This document shows positions 1 through 9,489 of a DNA stretch of 64,000 nucleotides, one piece after another. A program made the translations under genes and the position numbers. The notes under the pieces were generated by a model. That model saw only the letters and a program-made list of their open reading frames with translations. It ran no database searches and was not told the origin of the DNA. Origin of the DNA: Erysipelothrix sp. HDW6A (lineage in GTDB: Bacteria; Bacillota_I; Bacilli_A; Erysipelotrichales; Erysipelotrichaceae). The DNA is taken from positions 496,001 through 560,000 of the forward strand of contig NZ_CP049859.1 in the NCBI RefSeq assembly GCF_011400295.1, written 5' to 3'. Position 1 is the stretch's first letter. Each line of letters opens with the position of its first letter.

Positions 1-2309
1 GGTGTTGTTTGGCATACCCAAGGTTCGGGAAAGAGCTTTTCTATGGTGTTCTATACGGGGGCCTTGTGCGGGAACTGAACAATCCAACCATCGTGGTCAT
101 AACTGATAGAAATGACCTGGATGATCAGCTCTTTACAACCTTCACCAAATCAAAAGATATTTTGCGTCAGATACCTAAACAGGCAACAGTACGAAAACTT
201 TCAGATAGCCAGAGAACGAATTATGCTAACGGAAATAGCACTGATGTAAATGGACTGTATGATCTTTTGAATGATCGAGAGTCCGGTGGAATTATCTTTA
301 CGACCATTCAAAAATTCAAACCAGAAGATGGCGAGATGCCAGTACTCACAGATCGTAAGAATGTCATCATCATTGCCGATGAAGCCCACAGAAGCCAATA
401 TGGATTAGAGGCCAAAGTGGATGCTAAAACGGGTGAAGTGAACTATGGCTATGCGAAATACCTAAGAGACGCACTACCTAACGCCTCCTTTATTGGTTTT
501 ACAGGGACACCAATTGATCTAGAAGATCGATCAACGGTCGCTATATTTGGTCATACGATCGATACCTATGACATGACCCAGGCGGTAGAAGATGAAGCGA
601 CGGTACGGATTTATTATGAAAACCGCATCATTAAACTGGAAACAGATGAAGAAGAGCTGACAAAAATTGATGATGAATTTGAAGAAATCACAGAAGGTCA
701 GGAAGATTTCGAGAAGGATAAAAATAGAGCCAAATGGTCCAGGATGGAGGCCATTGTAGGTTCTCCCAACAGAGTCAAAAAGCTTGCCGAAGATATCGTC
801 AATCACTACGAAGAAAAAGCGAAGAGTATCGATGGCAAGGCTATGGTTGTCTGCATGAGTCGCAGAATCTGTGTTGATCTTTATGAGGCGATAACAGCAC
901 TGAGACCTGATTGGCATCATGATGATATTGATAAAGGGAAAATAAAAGTTGTTATGACTGGTAGTGCTGCAGATAATGAAAAGCTTCAGAAGCATTTAGG
1001 TGGTAAACAACGTAGAGAACTGCTTGCAAAACGCATGAAGGATAATAGTGACGAACTTAAAATAGTAATTGTGAGAGATATGTGGCTTACTGGATTTGAT
1101 GTGCCATCCATGCATACCATGTATATTGACAAACCGATGAAAGGTCATAACCTGATGCAAGCCATTGCAAGAGTTAATCGCGTCTTTAAAGAAAAATCTG
1201 GCGGTGTAGTGGTTGACTATATCGGGATTTTAGAAAGCTTAAAGAGCGCACTAAAACAATACACCAATACGGATCGTCAAAATACCGGTATTGATACGGA
1301 TGTTGCAATTGCTGTTATGCTTGAAAAACTGGAAATCTTAAGAGACATGATGCACGGGTACGATTACTCGAAGTACATGGGGAATTCTCAAGTGGAAAGA
1401 ATGCGTACAATTGTAGGCGGTATGGACTTTATTCTTGGGAAGAAAGAAGAGGACCAAAAGGAATTTAAAAAGACAGCTCTGGAACTAGGTAAGGCCCATG
1501 CTCTATGTGCTGCAACGGATAAGGGGAAAGAAAAGGCTCTTGAAGTTAGCTATTTTAAAGCAGTGAAAGCCAGCCTTGTTAAACTGAAAGAAAAAGACAA
1601 AACACCGTTATCAAAAAGAGAAATTGAAGCAAGACTTCATCAAATGTTGGAACGCTCCATCATCTCAGAAGATGTGATTGATGTATTTGATGTAATGGGA
1701 ATCAAAAGGCCGGAGATCTCAATCCTTTCCGAGGAGTTCTTAAAAGAAGTTCAGGAAATGAAGCAGAAGAACTTGGCGGTGGAGATGCTTAAAAAATTAT
1801 TAGAAGGCAACATCAAAACCATGGAAAAACGAAACCTTGTAAAATCGGAAAAATTCTCTGAAAGGCTGACGAAGGCTCTAAACAAGTATCGAAATCAAGC
1901 ACTTACAAATGCTGAAGTCATTGAAGAGCTTGTAAGAATGGCACATGACATTAAAAAAATGCGTGAGGAAGAGGCAGAACTGGGTCTTAGTGACGATGAA
2001 ATCGCTTTTTATGATGCACTAACCGCAGATGATATCGTAAAAGAACTCATGGAAGATGAAACGCTTAAGAAAATCGCTCGTGAATTAACTCTAGCAATAA
2101 GAAATAACATCACTATCGATTGGAGTGTTCGTAAAAGTGCAAGAGCCAGCATGAGACGTGTGATTAAAAGGCTTCTAAGTAAGTATGATTATCCACCAGA
2201 TCAAGCTCTAAAGGCTATGAACATTGTTATGCGACAAGCGGAGAAAATGGCCGGAAATATATATGAAGAAGTTATTTGGTCAGATAGAGTTGCAGAAGAA
2301 CCTCGGTAA
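1..2309 (+). CDS. hsdR: Type I restriction enzyme R subunit (HsdR), 5'-truncated by window and frameshifted
   Basis: Motor/nuclease subunit of a type I restriction-modification complex; it translocates DNA and cleaves unmodified DNA together with HsdM and HsdS, which should lie upstream outside the window. The first 66 bases read in frame 1 and contain the Walker A box TQGSGKS. The rest reads one frame back (about 766 residues to the TAA at 2307-2309) with the DEAH box [16 protein letters not shown], and the late helicase motif near ARVNRV. Joining the two frames at base 66 restores an uninterrupted protein (TGAL then VREL), so a single G is missing there. The TTG at 9 in the downstream frame is not a real start. 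The N-terminal nuclease domain is off the window. Whether the enzyme is inactive or this is a sequencing error cannot be decided from the sequence. Confidence 0.9.
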   Translation, partial: CCLAYPRFGKELFYGVLYGGLVRELNNPTIVVITDRNDLDDQLFTTFTKSKDILRQIPKQATVRKLSDSQRTNYANGNSTDVNGLYDLLNDRESGGIIFTTIQKFKPEDGEMPVLTDRKNVIIIADEAHRSQYGLEAKVDAKTGEVNYGYAKYLRDALPNASFIGFTGTPIDLEDRSTVAIFGHTIDTYDMTQAVEDEATVRIYYENRIIKLETDEEELTKIDDEFEEITEGQEDFEKDKNRAKWSRMEAIVGSPNRVKKLAEDIVNHYEEKAKSIDGKAMVVCMSRRICVDLYEAITALRPDWHHDDIDKGKIKVVMTGSAADNEKLQKHLGGKQRRELLAKRMKDNSDELKIVIVRDMWLTGFDVPSMHTMYIDKPMKGHNLMQAIARVNRVFKEKSGGVVVDYIGILESLKSALKQYTNTDRQNTGIDTDVAIAVMLEKLEILRDMMHGYDYSKYMGNSQVERMRTIVGGMDFILGKKEEDQKEFKKTALELGKAHALCAATDKGKEKALEVSYFKAVKASLVKLKEKDKTPLSKREIEARLHQMLERSIISEDVIDVFDVMGIKRPEISILSEEFLKEVQEMKQKNLAVEMLKKLLEGNIKTMEKRNLVKSEKFSERLTKALNKYRNQALTNAEVIEELVRMAHDIKKMREEEAELGLSDDEIAFYDALTADDIVKELMEDETLKKIARELTLAIRNNITIDWSVRKSARASMRRVIKRLLSKYDYPPDQALKAMNIVMRQAEKMAGNIYEEVIWSDRVAEEPR

Positions 2310-2704
2310 TTTACAATTGATTGATGAAAGGATTGATTTTAGATGAATGTAAGCTTAAACTAAAACGGAAGAATGCGGAGAAGGTAAATGACATTGTTAC
2401 AATGGATGCCGATTTGTGTCCGCAAGCAAGTGACGATGATATTAAATTGTGTTCACATACTAGTATCCACACATATAGAAAATGTGGTGTATCTGCAACG
2501 GGGAGATAAGTAAAAGATCTTTATTTCAAGTTTCTTTGTAGGTGTATTATTATTTAAATGTATTTTGAGTTGACCGATGTTTGACAATGTATATAGAATG
2601 TTATGTACAATGAAAAAATATCTAGTGGAATTATTTGGGTATTATGCAACTGAAACTGAAAGATTATTTTTATTAGTTCCAGATCTACTTGAGGAGGACA
2701 ATGT
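2310..2704. other. Intergenic region between hsdR and the RloC-like gene
   Basis: 395 bases without a convincing gene. A 62-codon frame beginning with TTG at 2321 has no Shine-Dalgarno site and no recognisable domain. A promoter-like pair, TTGACA at 2581-2586 and TACAAT at 2606-2611 preceded by TG, lies about 95 bases before the RloC-like gene; the 19-base spacing is long for a housekeeping promoter. No T-rich terminator hairpin follows hsdR. Confidence 0.4.
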
Positions 2705-5122
2705 ATGTTTGAAAAATTAAAAGGAATTTCTCTCGAAGGAGAGATGTTAGAGGGTAAGACTAAGTTTGACATATTTGATTCAAATTCCAAGCTAAGCGTA
2801 ATTTATGGTCGAAATGGGTCAGGAAAAAGTACAGTTGCAAAGGGATTCAAGAAAATTAAAGGTGATGATATACCAACTTTGACAAGTGCTGAATTATATG
2901 AAACTAATGACTCACATATATCTAGTTCTGATGAAATCAAGGATAATGTTTTTGTTTTTGATGAAGGATTTATTGAGAAAAATATTAAAATTGATTCTGA
3001 TGGGCTAAACTCAATTGTAATGTTTGGGGAACAGGTTGAATTAGAAGAACTAATAAATACGAAAAGTGCCCTTCTAACTAAAAAAAGAGAAGAATATTCA
3101 AAAAAACAAGATAATTGTCGTATCTATGAAGATGCAAAGAATATTAACTCTCCTAGTTTTCATTGGAACAAAACTAAATCACTGTTATCTGGTGAAGGTA
3201 AGTGGTCATCTATTGACAAGCAAATAAAGGGGAATAGAAATAATTCATCCGTAACGGATCAAACTGTTGAAATGATTGTCAAAACAAAACCTGAGAAAAG
3301 CGAAGATGAGTTAAAAAATGATTTCAGAGTCAAGATGGAAGAACTAAAACATTTTTCCGACTCTGGTGCAAAGATAGAAAGGCCTATAATACTTGAATTT
3401 GAATATAAATTTAATAAAGAAGAAGTTGATGCCCTGCTTAAGGAAAAAATTGAAGAACCTGTTTTATCAAGTAGAGAAAAGCAAATTCTTCATTTGATTC
3501 AGCATGGAAATCTTAACGTGAATGGAATAGATTATTTTTTGGGTGTAAAAGAGTACTTTGAAGATGATAAGACCGATCAATGTCCATATTGCTTACAGGA
3601 AACATCGAAAGACTACAAAGCTTCATTAATAAAAAATATTGAAGCAGTATTAAATAAAGATGTTGAGGAACACATTTCGAAACTTTCTGATATAAAGATT
3701 AGTAATATAGATTTCCCTTTTGATTTATACAAAGAGTTAGATCAAACACTAGTTTTAAAAGTTAAAAATAATGTTGATGATTTGAATGAAGTTTTGAATC
3801 AATATGTTCAGTATATCGACCAAAAATCAAGCAATGTTTACCAACCAATTGATACAAAAGTTGATATTGCACTACTAGTAAAGGATTTCTCCTCAAATCT
3901 TGAAAACTTAGAAATAGATAGAGTTAAGTACAACAACAAATTTGCTTCAATTAACAAAACAAAAGATGAATTACACATAATCAATAAAGAGTTAGCATAC
4001 TACATGATTATTGATACATACAATTTGTACTTGACTCAAAAAGATTTAAAGCAAAAGGAGTTCAACAAATTATCATTGTTGAAAAAAGAAGGAATTGAAT
4101 TAGCTAAAGAAGTAAATCAATTGTTACAAAGACAGAGTAATACCCATATTGCGGTAGATTTTATTAATAAAGGGCTAAAATACATATTCTTTTCTAAAGA
4201 AAGATTGCACATTCACCCTAAAGAAAATAAATATTTACTCTATTCTAATGGAAAATCTGTTCAACCTATTAATATTTCTTGTGGAGAACGAAACGCGTTA
4301 GGTTTATGTTACTTTTTCACATTAATGCTGAATAATAAAAATGAAGTAGATGTATACAAAAATGAATCACTTCTAATTATTGATGATCCCGTATCTAGTT
4401 TTGATCTTGAAAATCAAGTAGGGATTCTCTCGTATCTAAAATCACAGATATTGAAGGTAGTCAGTGGAAATATCAATAGTAAAATCGCAATTTTTTCTCA
4501 TGATTTAATGACAATAGATAATATAAAAAAAATTATGGAAGAAGTGGAAAAAAATGTTGTGAAAACCCAATTTGAACTAACTAATAACAAAATTAAATAT
4601 CACATCAGTCATAAAAAGATTGAGAAATTTACAGTAGCTAATATTGGTAATACAACAAATGATTATAATAGATTACTTGTTAATATATTTGATTATGCGG
4701 TTTATAATGAGAAAGATAGTTTAGGGTCTTTAATTATTCCTAATGATGACTTAGTAATAGGAAATACCATGAGAAGAGTTCTGGAAGCATTTTCCACTTT
4801 TGAATACAGAATGGGGATCAATGAGATATCCACAGATAGAAAAATCTTATATTTAATGGACGAAGAATATGCAGATTATTTTGAAAACCTAATGTATCGT
4901 TTGGTTTTAAATGGAGAAAGTCATCTAAAGGACCGTGTAAAAGATACTGCTAAAATTGATTTTTACACGACTATTAGTTTGGAAGAAAAGCAGCGTACAG
5001 CGAGAGATGTTTTATGTTTAATGTTTGTTTTAAATCAAACACACATAAAGTATCATTTTAAGGACAACCAAAAGGCAATTGAAAAGATTGAACAATGGTG
5101 TAGAGAAATCAAGTCCAAATAG
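2705..5122 (+). CDS. AAA/ABC-type ATPase resembling RloC/PrrC anticodon nuclease
   Basis: 805 residues. It carries an ABC-type ATPase split by long coiled-coil: Walker A GRNGSGKS at residues 35-42, a zinc-hook-like CPYC at 293-296 in the middle of the coiled-coil, an ABC signature-like SCGER at 525-529, and Walker B ending in DD at 560-561. The C-terminal part has RxxxE (R690/E694) and a downstream His (H740). This order is that of RloC, a zinc-hook anticodon nuclease; PrrC shares the ATPase and an Arg-Glu-His nuclease triad. Both families are genetically linked to type I restriction loci, as here directly downstream of hsdR. In that role it would cleave tRNA at the anticodon when restriction is compromised by phage. 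GAGGAGG at 2691-2697 supports the ATG at 2705. Assignment of the triad is inference; an AAA_13 ATPase without nuclease activity is the alternative. Confidence 0.7.
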   Translation: MFEKLKGISLEGEMLEGKTKFDIFDSNSKLSVIYGRNGSGKSTVAKGFKKIKGDDIPTLTSAELYETNDSHISSSDEIKDNVFVFDEGFIEKNIKIDSDGLNSIVMFGEQVELEELINTKSALLTKKREEYSKKQDNCRIYEDAKNINSPSFHWNKTKSLLSGEGKWSSIDKQIKGNRNNSSVTDQTVEMIVKTKPEKSEDELKNDFRVKMEELKHFSDSGAKIERPIILEFEYKFNKEEVDALLKEKIEEPVLSSREKQILHLIQHGNLNVNGIDYFLGVKEYFEDDKTDQCPYCLQETSKDYKASLIKNIEAVLNKDVEEHISKLSDIKISNIDFPFDLYKELDQTLVLKVKNNVDDLNEVLNQYVQYIDQKSSNVYQPIDTKVDIALLVKDFSSNLENLEIDRVKYNNKFASINKTKDELHIINKELAYYMIIDTYNLYLTQKDLKQKEFNKLSLLKKEGIELAKEVNQLLQRQSNTHIAVDFINKGLKYIFFSKERLHIHPKENKYLLYSNGKSVQPINISCGERNALGLCYFFTLMLNNKNEVDVYKNESLLIIDDPVSSFDLENQVGILSYLKSQILKVVSGNINSKIAIFSHDLMTIDNIKKIMEEVEKNVVKTQFELTNNKIKYHISHKKIEKFTVANIGNTTNDYNRLLVNIFDYAVYNEKDSLGSLIIPNDDLVIGNTMRRVLEAFSTFEYRMGINEISTDRKILYLMDEEYADYFENLMYRLVLNGESHLKDRVKDTAKIDFYTTISLEEKQRTARDVLCLMFVLNQTHIKYHFKDNQKAIEKIEQWCREIKSK

Positions 5123-5467
5123 ACTAGATATGAACCTTCATATTATTCCTTGATGTAAAATATCGATTCATCGAAAAGGAATGAGTCTGAAGGTGGAATA
5201 ACAGTTTTATCAAATCACCCAATGTAGAGAGTGTTGTGCGACTTTGCCAATCCAAGTAACGATAAGATTTCATATTCTCACTGTACATAATACTTTCAAA
5301 ATCTAGAGTTTGATGACTATATCACGTGACATTTAAAGCTAAAACACGTATTATTACTGTATTGAGACATTGTTCTATTTCATTTGAAATTTATGAAAAA
5401 GAGTGTGATGCACTCTTTTCTTTTGTTTAAAATAAGAAAGTATCACAATTAGAAACGGTAGAAAACT
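5123..5467. other. Intergenic region with a long imperfect hairpin
   Basis: 345 bases without a gene. Directly after the RloC-like stop is an imperfect inverted repeat (5134-5194): outer arms ACCTTCA/TGAAGGT, inner arms ATTCCTT/AAGGAAT and GATG/CATC, around a 13-base loop, with no U-run after it. A separate terminator sits at 5396-5427. Nothing else is recognised. Confidence 0.4.
5396..5427 (+). terminator. Intrinsic terminator
   Basis: Stem AAAAGAGTG / CACTCTTTT around loop TGATG, followed by a T-rich tract; it lies just before the DEAD-box gene and would end transcripts coming from the RloC-like gene. Confidence 0.6.
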
Positions 5468-6840
5468 ATGAAATTTACAGATTTAGAAATAATTGAGCCA
5501 ATTTTAAGAGCTCTAGAAGATGAAGGTTATGAGAGTCCGACTCCCATTCAAGAACAGACAATTCCTGTTTCCTTAGAGGGTAGAGACGTTCTTGGACTAG
5601 CACAGACTGGTACAGGAAAGACTGCAGCTTTTGCTGTGCCTACACTTCAAACACTTGCAAAGAATATTCAAAATGGACGTAATCGCAAGATTCGTGCTTT
5701 AGTATTAACCCCAACAAGAGAACTTGGAACTCAAGTTTATGAGAGCTTTGAGAATTATGGTCATTACCTCCCATTACGATCAACAGTAATTTTTGGGGAA
5801 CAAGCCAAGGAAAACAAGTCAATGCACTGAGAAGCGGTATTGATGTTTTAGTTGCAACACCAGGTCGTTTAATTGATCTAATGAACCAAGGTCATGTAAA
5901 GTTATCCGATGTTGAAATATTTATCCTTGATGAAGCAGATAGAATGTTGGATATGGGGTTCATCCACGATATTAAACGTATCGTAAAGTATTTACCTAAG
6001 AAGAAACAAACCTTGCTATTCTCAGCTACGATGCCTAAAGAAATTGAAGAGATTGTTGATGAACTATTAGTTAATCCAGTTCAAGTATCAGTAGCTCCAG
6101 TTTCATCAACTGTGGATACAGTTGAACAGTTTGTACAATACGTTGACCAAGTTAATAAAGTAAACCTATTCGCTGATTTCATTGAAATGACGAATGGTGA
6201 ACCTGTCTTGGTATTCACGAGAACTAAGCGTGGTGCTGATCGTGTTGTTAGAGAGTTGAAGAAGCGCAAGATTGATGCTGTCGCAATTCATGGTGATAAG
6301 TCACAGATGGCACGTCAAAAAGCATTGGAAAACTTCAAAGAGTATCGTACACAAATTCTTGTCGCTACAGATATAGCTTCAAGAGGTATCGATATTAGTG
6401 AACTCCCATATGTCATTAACTTTGATATGCCAGAAGTACCCGAAACCTATGTTCACCGTATTGGAAGAACGGGTCGAGCAGGGAATACTGGTCGTGCTAT
6501 TTCCTATGTGAATTACCAAGAAATACATTTGCTCAAAGACATTGAAAAGCTAATCAAAATGAAGCTTACAGTTGTTGAAAATGAACGATATCCTCTCGAA
6601 GATAAAACAGAGAAGAAAAAGAAACAGGTTCGTAAACGTAATGATTCAAAACCAAGTAAATCTCAAGAAGTAAGTAAAGCAAAAGGGTCTCGACCAAATA
6701 AAGCAAAGAGAAGCAGTGATAAGAGAAGTAGACCCGGTAAAGAAGAATCAAGTAAACGTGGCGAAAGATCATTTTCAAAGACACAAAGGAATACAAACGG
6801 AAGGAATCGTAAACGTCATGGATCCAAAACAAAGAAATAA
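5468..6840 (+). pseudogene. DEAD-box RNA helicase (CshA/RhlE-like), split by a one-base frameshift
   Basis: ATP-dependent RNA helicase of the type used in ribosome assembly and mRNA turnover. The first part (5468-5830) has the Q motif, Walker A AQTGTGKT and PTREL. The second part, readable from about 5800 to 6840, has TPGR, DEAD (LDEADRMLDMGF), SAT, the ARGID motif and HRIGRTGRAG, then a Lys/Arg/Ser-rich tail of about 80 residues. The frames differ by -1. Adding one G to the GGGG run at 5795-5798 fuses them into a normal product (VIFGG then QGKQVNALRSG), so the gene is one base short in a homopolymer. It is either a real pseudogene or a consensus error; a second DEAD-box gene at 35020 is intact. 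Confidence 0.85.
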
Positions 6841-7015
6841 TATACATACTGGATTAAGAGTCTTCGTCGTTCAGAAACAAGACCAACGTACTGGTAAAGA
6901 AACAGAAGGCGTTGTTGCTTCTATCCTTACCAAATCTTCATATCACCCACACGGCATAAAGGTCCGTTTAGAAAGTGGTATTGTTGGAAGGGTAAGTTTG
7001 ATTCCTTCAGAATAA
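6818..7015 (+). CDS. ywbE: YwbE family protein (DUF2196)
   Basis: 65 residues starting MDPKQRNNIHTGLRV. It matches the YwbE family pattern: an N-terminal RxNIxxGLxV, then DQRTGKxTxGVV and a C-terminal HPHGIKVRLESGIVGRV. The function is unknown; it is a small OB/KOW-like basic protein commonly found beside RNA helicases or translation genes. The start at 6818 overlaps the helicase end by 23 bases and has GGAAGGA about 15 bases upstream; a longer frame starting at 6716 adds only helicase-antiframe residues. Co-transcription with the helicase is likely. Confidence 0.8.
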   Translation: MDPKQRNNIHTGLRVFVVQKQDQRTGKETEGVVASILTKSSYHPHGIKVRLESGIVGRVSLIPSE

Positions 7016-7108
7016 GAGATGAGGTCTATTCTTATCGTCTCCGTCAATTTATGAAAAACGTTCCATATTTTGGATAGAAAGCATCTGTTTTCCAAAATAA
7101 ACTAATGC

Positions 7109-7114
7109 TATACT
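7109..7114 (+). promoter_or_regulatory. Extended -10 promoter of the first tandem membrane gene
   Basis: TATACT preceded by TGC, 25 bases before the start codon; the -35 is poor, as is usual for extended -10 promoters. Confidence 0.4.
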
Positions 7115-7138
7115 AGAAGCATAAGGACGGTATTCGTT

Positions 7139-7762
7139 ATGAAAAAAATATTCTGGGGAAAAATTGCATTAATATTTGTCTTTTCATTCACATATAGTAA
7201 ATCATTCTCATATGATATGTTTGGACAACAGACAGTTGTATCTTCGCACACAATCCAGATACTTCCAGCTTTTATAGGGTGGATGATAATACTTCAAGGT
7301 GTCAATGAAATGCTTTCATACAGTGATCGTTTTGTATCACTTAAGAAATTTGTGTCAGGTCTTGTCGTTTATTCATTGATTGTTTTCATATTAAATATGA
7401 TTATTAATAGTGAAGGTCAATTACTAAAATCCCTATCATTTATCGCAACATTTGTGATAGTATATTCCGACTACTTATTATACAAAGGTATTATTGATAC
7501 AGAATCGAAAACAGGACTGTATTTAAGAGGCGATCGATTGATGATGAAGTTCAAGATTTCCCTTGCAATAGCAATCTCAACAATAATATCCCCTATACTT
7601 GTATTCATTAGTCCACTACTTGTGTTTGTTTATGCAGCTGCTGTTGTTGTAGTAACTTTGGTAAACGAAATACTAATCTTAATTGATCTTTATAATGCTC
7701 AAAAAACTTTTACAGAGTATCTCTGGACAAAAGATGATGTAATTGTAGAAATTGATATGTAA
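7139..7762 (+). CDS. Unknown integral membrane protein (tandem paralogue 1)
   Basis: 207 residues, not recognised. About six hydrophobic segments (roughly residues 5-22, 40-60, 70-92, 100-122, 138-158, 162-185) and short charged loops indicate a polytopic membrane protein. It is clearly paralogous to the protein at 7964: both start MKK, share HT/SLQ followed by IGW near residue 45, YS near 60, YLG/YKGI-D near 120 and end in NLYxAQKxF-like sequence. It has its own promoter and terminator, so it is a single-gene unit. Confidence 0.65.
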   Translation: MKKIFWGKIALIFVFSFTYSKSFSYDMFGQQTVVSSHTIQILPAFIGWMIILQGVNEMLSYSDRFVSLKKFVSGLVVYSLIVFILNMIINSEGQLLKSLSFIATFVIVYSDYLLYKGIIDTESKTGLYLRGDRLMMKFKISLAIAISTIISPILVFISPLLVFVYAAAVVVVTLVNEILILIDLYNAQKTFTEYLWTKDDVIVEIDM

Positions 7763-7772
7763 TAATCAACGT

Positions 7773-7803
7773 AAGAATCATGATTTATCATGATTCTTTT
7801 TTG
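7773..7803 (+). terminator. Intrinsic terminator
   Basis: Perfect 11-bp stem AAGAATCATGA / TCATGATTCTT, loop TTTA, followed by T-run; ends the first tandem membrane gene. Confidence 0.85.
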
Positions 7804-7924
7804 TTCTAATTAAAAAATTAACTCACAAAACCTGTTTTCATGTAATGAAAAATTTTCCTAAAAACAAGACAATAACCGAATTGCGTATATTTGCTATTAT
7901 CTCATATAGAAAATATTCTAGGAG

Positions 7925-7933
7925 TGTTATACT
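7925..7933 (+). promoter_or_regulatory. Extended -10 promoter of the second tandem membrane gene
   Basis: TGTTATACT (TG plus TATACT), 31 bases before the ATG of the second paralogue; -35 not obvious. Confidence 0.35.
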
Positions 7934-7963
7934 GAAAAATGTAAAGCACGAAAGGAGCTAACT

Positions 7964-8575
7964 ATGAAAAAAGTTTTTATAGGAAAGTTACTTCTATTAT
8001 TAAATATAAATATGATGATAAGTGAGACAGTTTTCGAAAGCAATACAAAATTCTTAAGCGTATCAGCAACACATTCCCTGCAATTATCCACGGTGTTAAT
8101 TGGATGGTTCTTAATCATGCTAGGTTTAAAAGAATTAAAGGAATACAGTAGAAAGTTTGATATATTAGAGAAAATAGTTATTGGTGTGATTCTTTATTCG
8201 TGCATTGCGTTTGTTGCGCAAATACTTATACGTAATGAAGCACTACCAATTCAATCAATTCTTCTTGCTTCATCAATAATGATTATACCTTTCGAATGTC
8301 TACTTTATTTGGGAATAATGGATATAGAAATTGTCACAACTGTTGATGTCAAAGGACAAAAAATGTTTAGTAAGTTTTTATGGACAGTAGTCTTATCGTT
8401 TGCTGTTCAACTCTTAGGGAACTATGATGGATACCAAAATATTGTCTACATACTAGCTTTTGCAGTTCTAATAATTGAGATATCAATTCTAATAAATCTG
8501 TATGTTGCTCAAAAGAAATTCAGTAAATATGCAGCAAATCATAGTGAAGAAAATATGGTCTTAGATTTAAAGTAG
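7964..8575 (+). CDS. Unknown integral membrane protein (tandem paralogue 2)
   Basis: 203 residues with five to six hydrophobic segments; the same architecture as the protein encoded at 7139 (aligned IGW-LI near residue 47, conserved YS, YLGIMD near residue 120, LINLYVAQKKF near the C-terminus). GAAAGGAG precedes the ATG. Function unknown. Two divergent copies in tandem, each with its own promoter and terminator, suggest duplication followed by separate regulation. Confidence 0.65.
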   Translation: MKKVFIGKLLLLLNINMMISETVFESNTKFLSVSATHSLQLSTVLIGWFLIMLGLKELKEYSRKFDILEKIVIGVILYSCIAFVAQILIRNEALPIQSILLASSIMIIPFECLLYLGIMDIEIVTTVDVKGQKMFSKFLWTVVLSFAVQLLGNYDGYQNIVYILAFAVLIIEISILINLYVAQKKFSKYAANHSEENMVLDLK

Positions 8576-8593
8576 CGATTGCTACTTTTTTTA
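8569..8593 (+). terminator. Intrinsic terminator
   Basis: Stem AAAGTAGC / GCTACTTT with loop GATT and a run of T; the stop codon of the second paralogue lies in the left arm. Confidence 0.8.
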
Positions 8594-8641
8594 TTGTTGT
8601 TACTTTGTACGTGGTACAATATTGAAAAAGGAGGCTCTCAT

Positions 8642-9478
8642 ATGATTAGGATGATGACATACGATGAATGCGTGAGATCCTTAGACATTATGTACCAATC
8701 GGCATTGAATCTATCGATGTCTTCATATCCAAGTTATGCAGATGGAACCAAGACATATGAGGATTTTGAACAATCACTACTAAGAAGCTTTGATAGAGAA
8801 AATGAGTTTGTATTAGTTTACGAAAAGAATGGAAAAGATTGTTGTTGGATTCATTTCATGCTTGAGGAAGATTCGAAGTACTGCGGTTTATTATCTCTTC
8901 AAGGACAATCAAATATAGGTGAATGCACACAGGAATTCCTTGACTACTTAAAGGATATACATCCAGGCTATCATTGTTACTTTGGTTTCTCCTCTTTAAA
9001 CACAGAAGCAGTAGATACTTTGAGTGGCAATGGCTTTGTCATTGTTGACTCTTGTTATCACGGGATACTGAATTTAACGAAGTCTCATACATACTTAATA
9101 GATTCGAATATCAATGAAATTACGCATCAAAACTATTCTATATTCAAAAATATTCATGACAAGGTGTCGGGTAATATGTATTGGAATAGCAATAAAATAC
9201 TTGAAAATATATCGCGCTGGTTTATTTCGACATATAATGAAACTGCGATGTATTCTATTTCTACTAAGAATATGATTGAAATATTTGGATTTGATATCAC
9301 ATTAAAAAATGATTCGATGTATGAGTTTGAGGAGTTATTAAAGTCGCACATTAATTCAGGAATTAACAAGCAGAAAGAATTTTTAGTTTTCTTTGTTGAT
9401 GATGCCTATATATCGAGTTTAACACGACACGGTTTCACTATTTTTGGTGAATATAAATGTCTATTTAAAATAATTTAA
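8642..9478 (+). CDS. Hypothetical protein, possibly GNAT-like
   Basis: 278 residues starting MIRMMTYDECV. The start at 8642 is chosen because AAAGGAGG lies 8 bases upstream and the longer frame (8579) would begin inside the preceding terminator. No motif is diagnostic. The alternating beta/alpha pattern, with a repeated ending of the form GFxI(V/F) near residues 130 and 265, resembles tandem GNAT-fold halves; this is a weak inference. Extended -10 TGGTACAAT at 8612-8620. It ends 11 bases before fructokinase and is probably co-transcribed with it. Confidence 0.6.
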   Translation: MIRMMTYDECVRSLDIMYQSALNLSMSSYPSYADGTKTYEDFEQSLLRSFDRENEFVLVYEKNGKDCCWIHFMLEEDSKYCGLLSLQGQSNIGECTQEFLDYLKDIHPGYHCYFGFSSLNTEAVDTLSGNGFVIVDSCYHGILNLTKSHTYLIDSNINEITHQNYSIFKNIHDKVSGNMYWNSNKILENISRWFISTYNETAMYSISTKNMIEIFGFDITLKNDSMYEFEELLKSHINSGINKQKEFLVFFVDDAYISSLTRHGFTIFGEYKCLFKII

Positions 9479-9489
9479 GGAGATAAGCT

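Noticed and set aside
9..66. Start of the R subunit at the TTG at base 9
   Set aside because: Frame 1 over the same bases encodes the Walker A box; the base-9 frame is only the frameshifted continuation.
531..995. 154-codon minus-strand frame opposite hsdR
   Set aside because: Phe/Ile-rich antisense of acidic helicase sequence; not a gene.
2321..2509. 62-codon frame starting with TTG after hsdR
   Set aside because: No SD, no recognisable domain, odd Cys/Asp composition; probably chance or debris.
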